From NCBI GenBank assembly GCA_035640455.1, contig DASQWB010000047.1:1-6627 (forward strand): a stretch of 6,627 bases of DNA, read 5' to 3'. The stretch is from AC-50 sp035640455. GTDB lineage: Bacteria > Actinomycetota > Thermoleophilia > Gaiellales > Gaiellaceae. Shown one piece after another: positions 6,081-6,627 of the stretch (the first letter of the stretch is position 1; every line of letters starts with the position of its first letter). A model generated the notes under the pieces. It was not told the DNA's origin and did no database searches. It worked only from the letters and a program-made list of their open reading frames with translations. Both the position numbers and the translations under genes were made by a program.

Positions 6081-6627
6081 GCGTGATGTCGACCTCGTCC
6101 TCGTTCCGGCGGGCGACGAGGATGGTCGAGTTCGGCGCGAGCGTCCGTCCGAGGACGAAGTCGGCGAGCGGGTCCTCGATGAAGCGCTGGATCGCGCGGC
6201 GGAGCGGCCGGGCGCCCATCGCGGGGTCGTAGCCCTTGTCGACGAGCAGATCCTTGGCCTCGTCCGTGAGCTCGATCGACGTCTCGTGCGTCGCCATCTG
6301 CTCCCGCAGCCGCTTGAGCACGAGGTCGACGATCGTCTTGATCTCGTCCTTCGTCAGCTTGTGGAAGACGATCGTCTCGTCGATCCGGTTCAGGAGCTCG
6401 GGCCGGAACACCTTCTTCAGGTCGCCCATGACGCGCGCCTTCATGTCCTCGTAGGACAAGCCGGACTCGTCGCCGATCGAGAAGCCGAGCGACTGGTTCT
6501 TCGAGATCGAGGCGGCGCCGATGTTCGACGTCATGATCACGATCGTGTTCCGGAAGTCGACCTTGCGGCCCTGGGCGTCGGTCAGCTTCCCGTCCTCGAG
6601 GATCTGGAGCAGGATGTTGAAGACGTC
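5995..6627 (-). CDS. clpC: ATP-dependent Clp protease ATP-binding subunit ClpC (C-terminal part only, cut by window edge)
   Basis: ClpC is the AAA+ unfoldase that feeds substrates into ClpP and takes part in stress-related protein quality control. The visible 210 residues are the end of the second AAA+ module. DVFNILLQILEDGKLTDAQG is followed by VDFRNTI and the sensor-1 segment IMTSN (31-35). The arginine-finger segment FRPELLNRIDE comes next (R81), and the small domain carries sensor 2, GARPLRRAIQ (138-147). The frame is open to the right edge, so the start lies outside the window. The protein ends with an acidic, proline- and glutamate-rich tail (about 186-210, ending GSTEE). In Firmicutes and many actinobacteria clpC is followed closely by radA; here a 3-kb opposite-strand gene intervenes, and its end overlaps the last 28 codons of clpC. 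No terminator is seen between them because there is no free space. Confidence 0.97.
   Translation of the reverse strand, partial: DVFNILLQILEDGKLTDAQGRKVDFRNTIVIMTSNIGAASISKNQSLGFSIGDESGLSYEDMKARVMGDLKKVFRPELLNRIDETIVFHKLTKDEIKTIVDLVLKRLREQMATHETSIELTDEAKDLLVDKGYDPAMGARPLRRAIQRFIEDPLADFVLGRTLAPNSTILVARRNEDEVDITLIPGAPPEPEKVTVPPEEPAEPEGSTEE

Overview
The base composition is very GC-rich. Together with a clpC, radA, disA, carD gene order on the minus strand, it points to a high-GC Gram-positive (Actinomycetota) genome. A deep-branching group such as Thermoleophilia/Gaiellales is plausible. That placement is inferred from gene content, protein style and a large actinobacterial-type DNA methyltransferase. 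No rRNA or other taxonomic marker lies in the window.

Layout, left to right. (1) 1-237, minus: 5' part of carD, an RNA polymerase-binding regulator, running off the left edge. (2) 238-405: intergenic region with a well-formed sigma-70-type promoter for carD, a GC-rich leader hairpin, a strong ribosome binding site before a TTG start, and a long inverted repeat that may be the disA terminator or an operator. (3) 406-1560, minus: disA, diadenylate cyclase. (4) 1535-2893, minus: radA, overlapping disA by 26 bp. (5) 2894-2969: short divergent intergenic region with a -10 box seven bases ahead of the radA GTG, suggesting a leaderless radA mRNA. (6) 2970-6080, plus: one large gene for a restriction-modification-type protein, with an N-terminal remnant of a PD-(D/E)XK nuclease, an adenine-N6 methyltransferase and a C-terminal specificity domain of the type ISP family. 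(7) 5995-6627, minus: 3' end of clpC, running off the right edge and overlapping the methyltransferase gene tail-to-tail by 86 bp.

The minus-strand genes are a conserved housekeeping and stress block: ClpC unfolds proteins for ClpP, RadA processes recombination intermediates, DisA scans DNA and makes c-di-AMP, and CarD stabilises promoter open complexes. RadA and DisA are functionally linked in other bacteria, and here they are probably translationally coupled.

The unusual part is the methyltransferase gene. It sits alone and in opposite orientation between clpC and radA. Its nuclease domain appears to have lost the catalytic aspartate and a segment after the E-x-K motif. Its last ~28 codons are the antisense of the clpC 3' end. 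The simplest reading is an acquired restriction-modification gene, now probably methylation-only, that landed at the clpC stop codon and separated clpC from radA, leaving radA with its own promoter. No accompanying defence genes, CRISPR array, tRNA or insertion sequence are visible.
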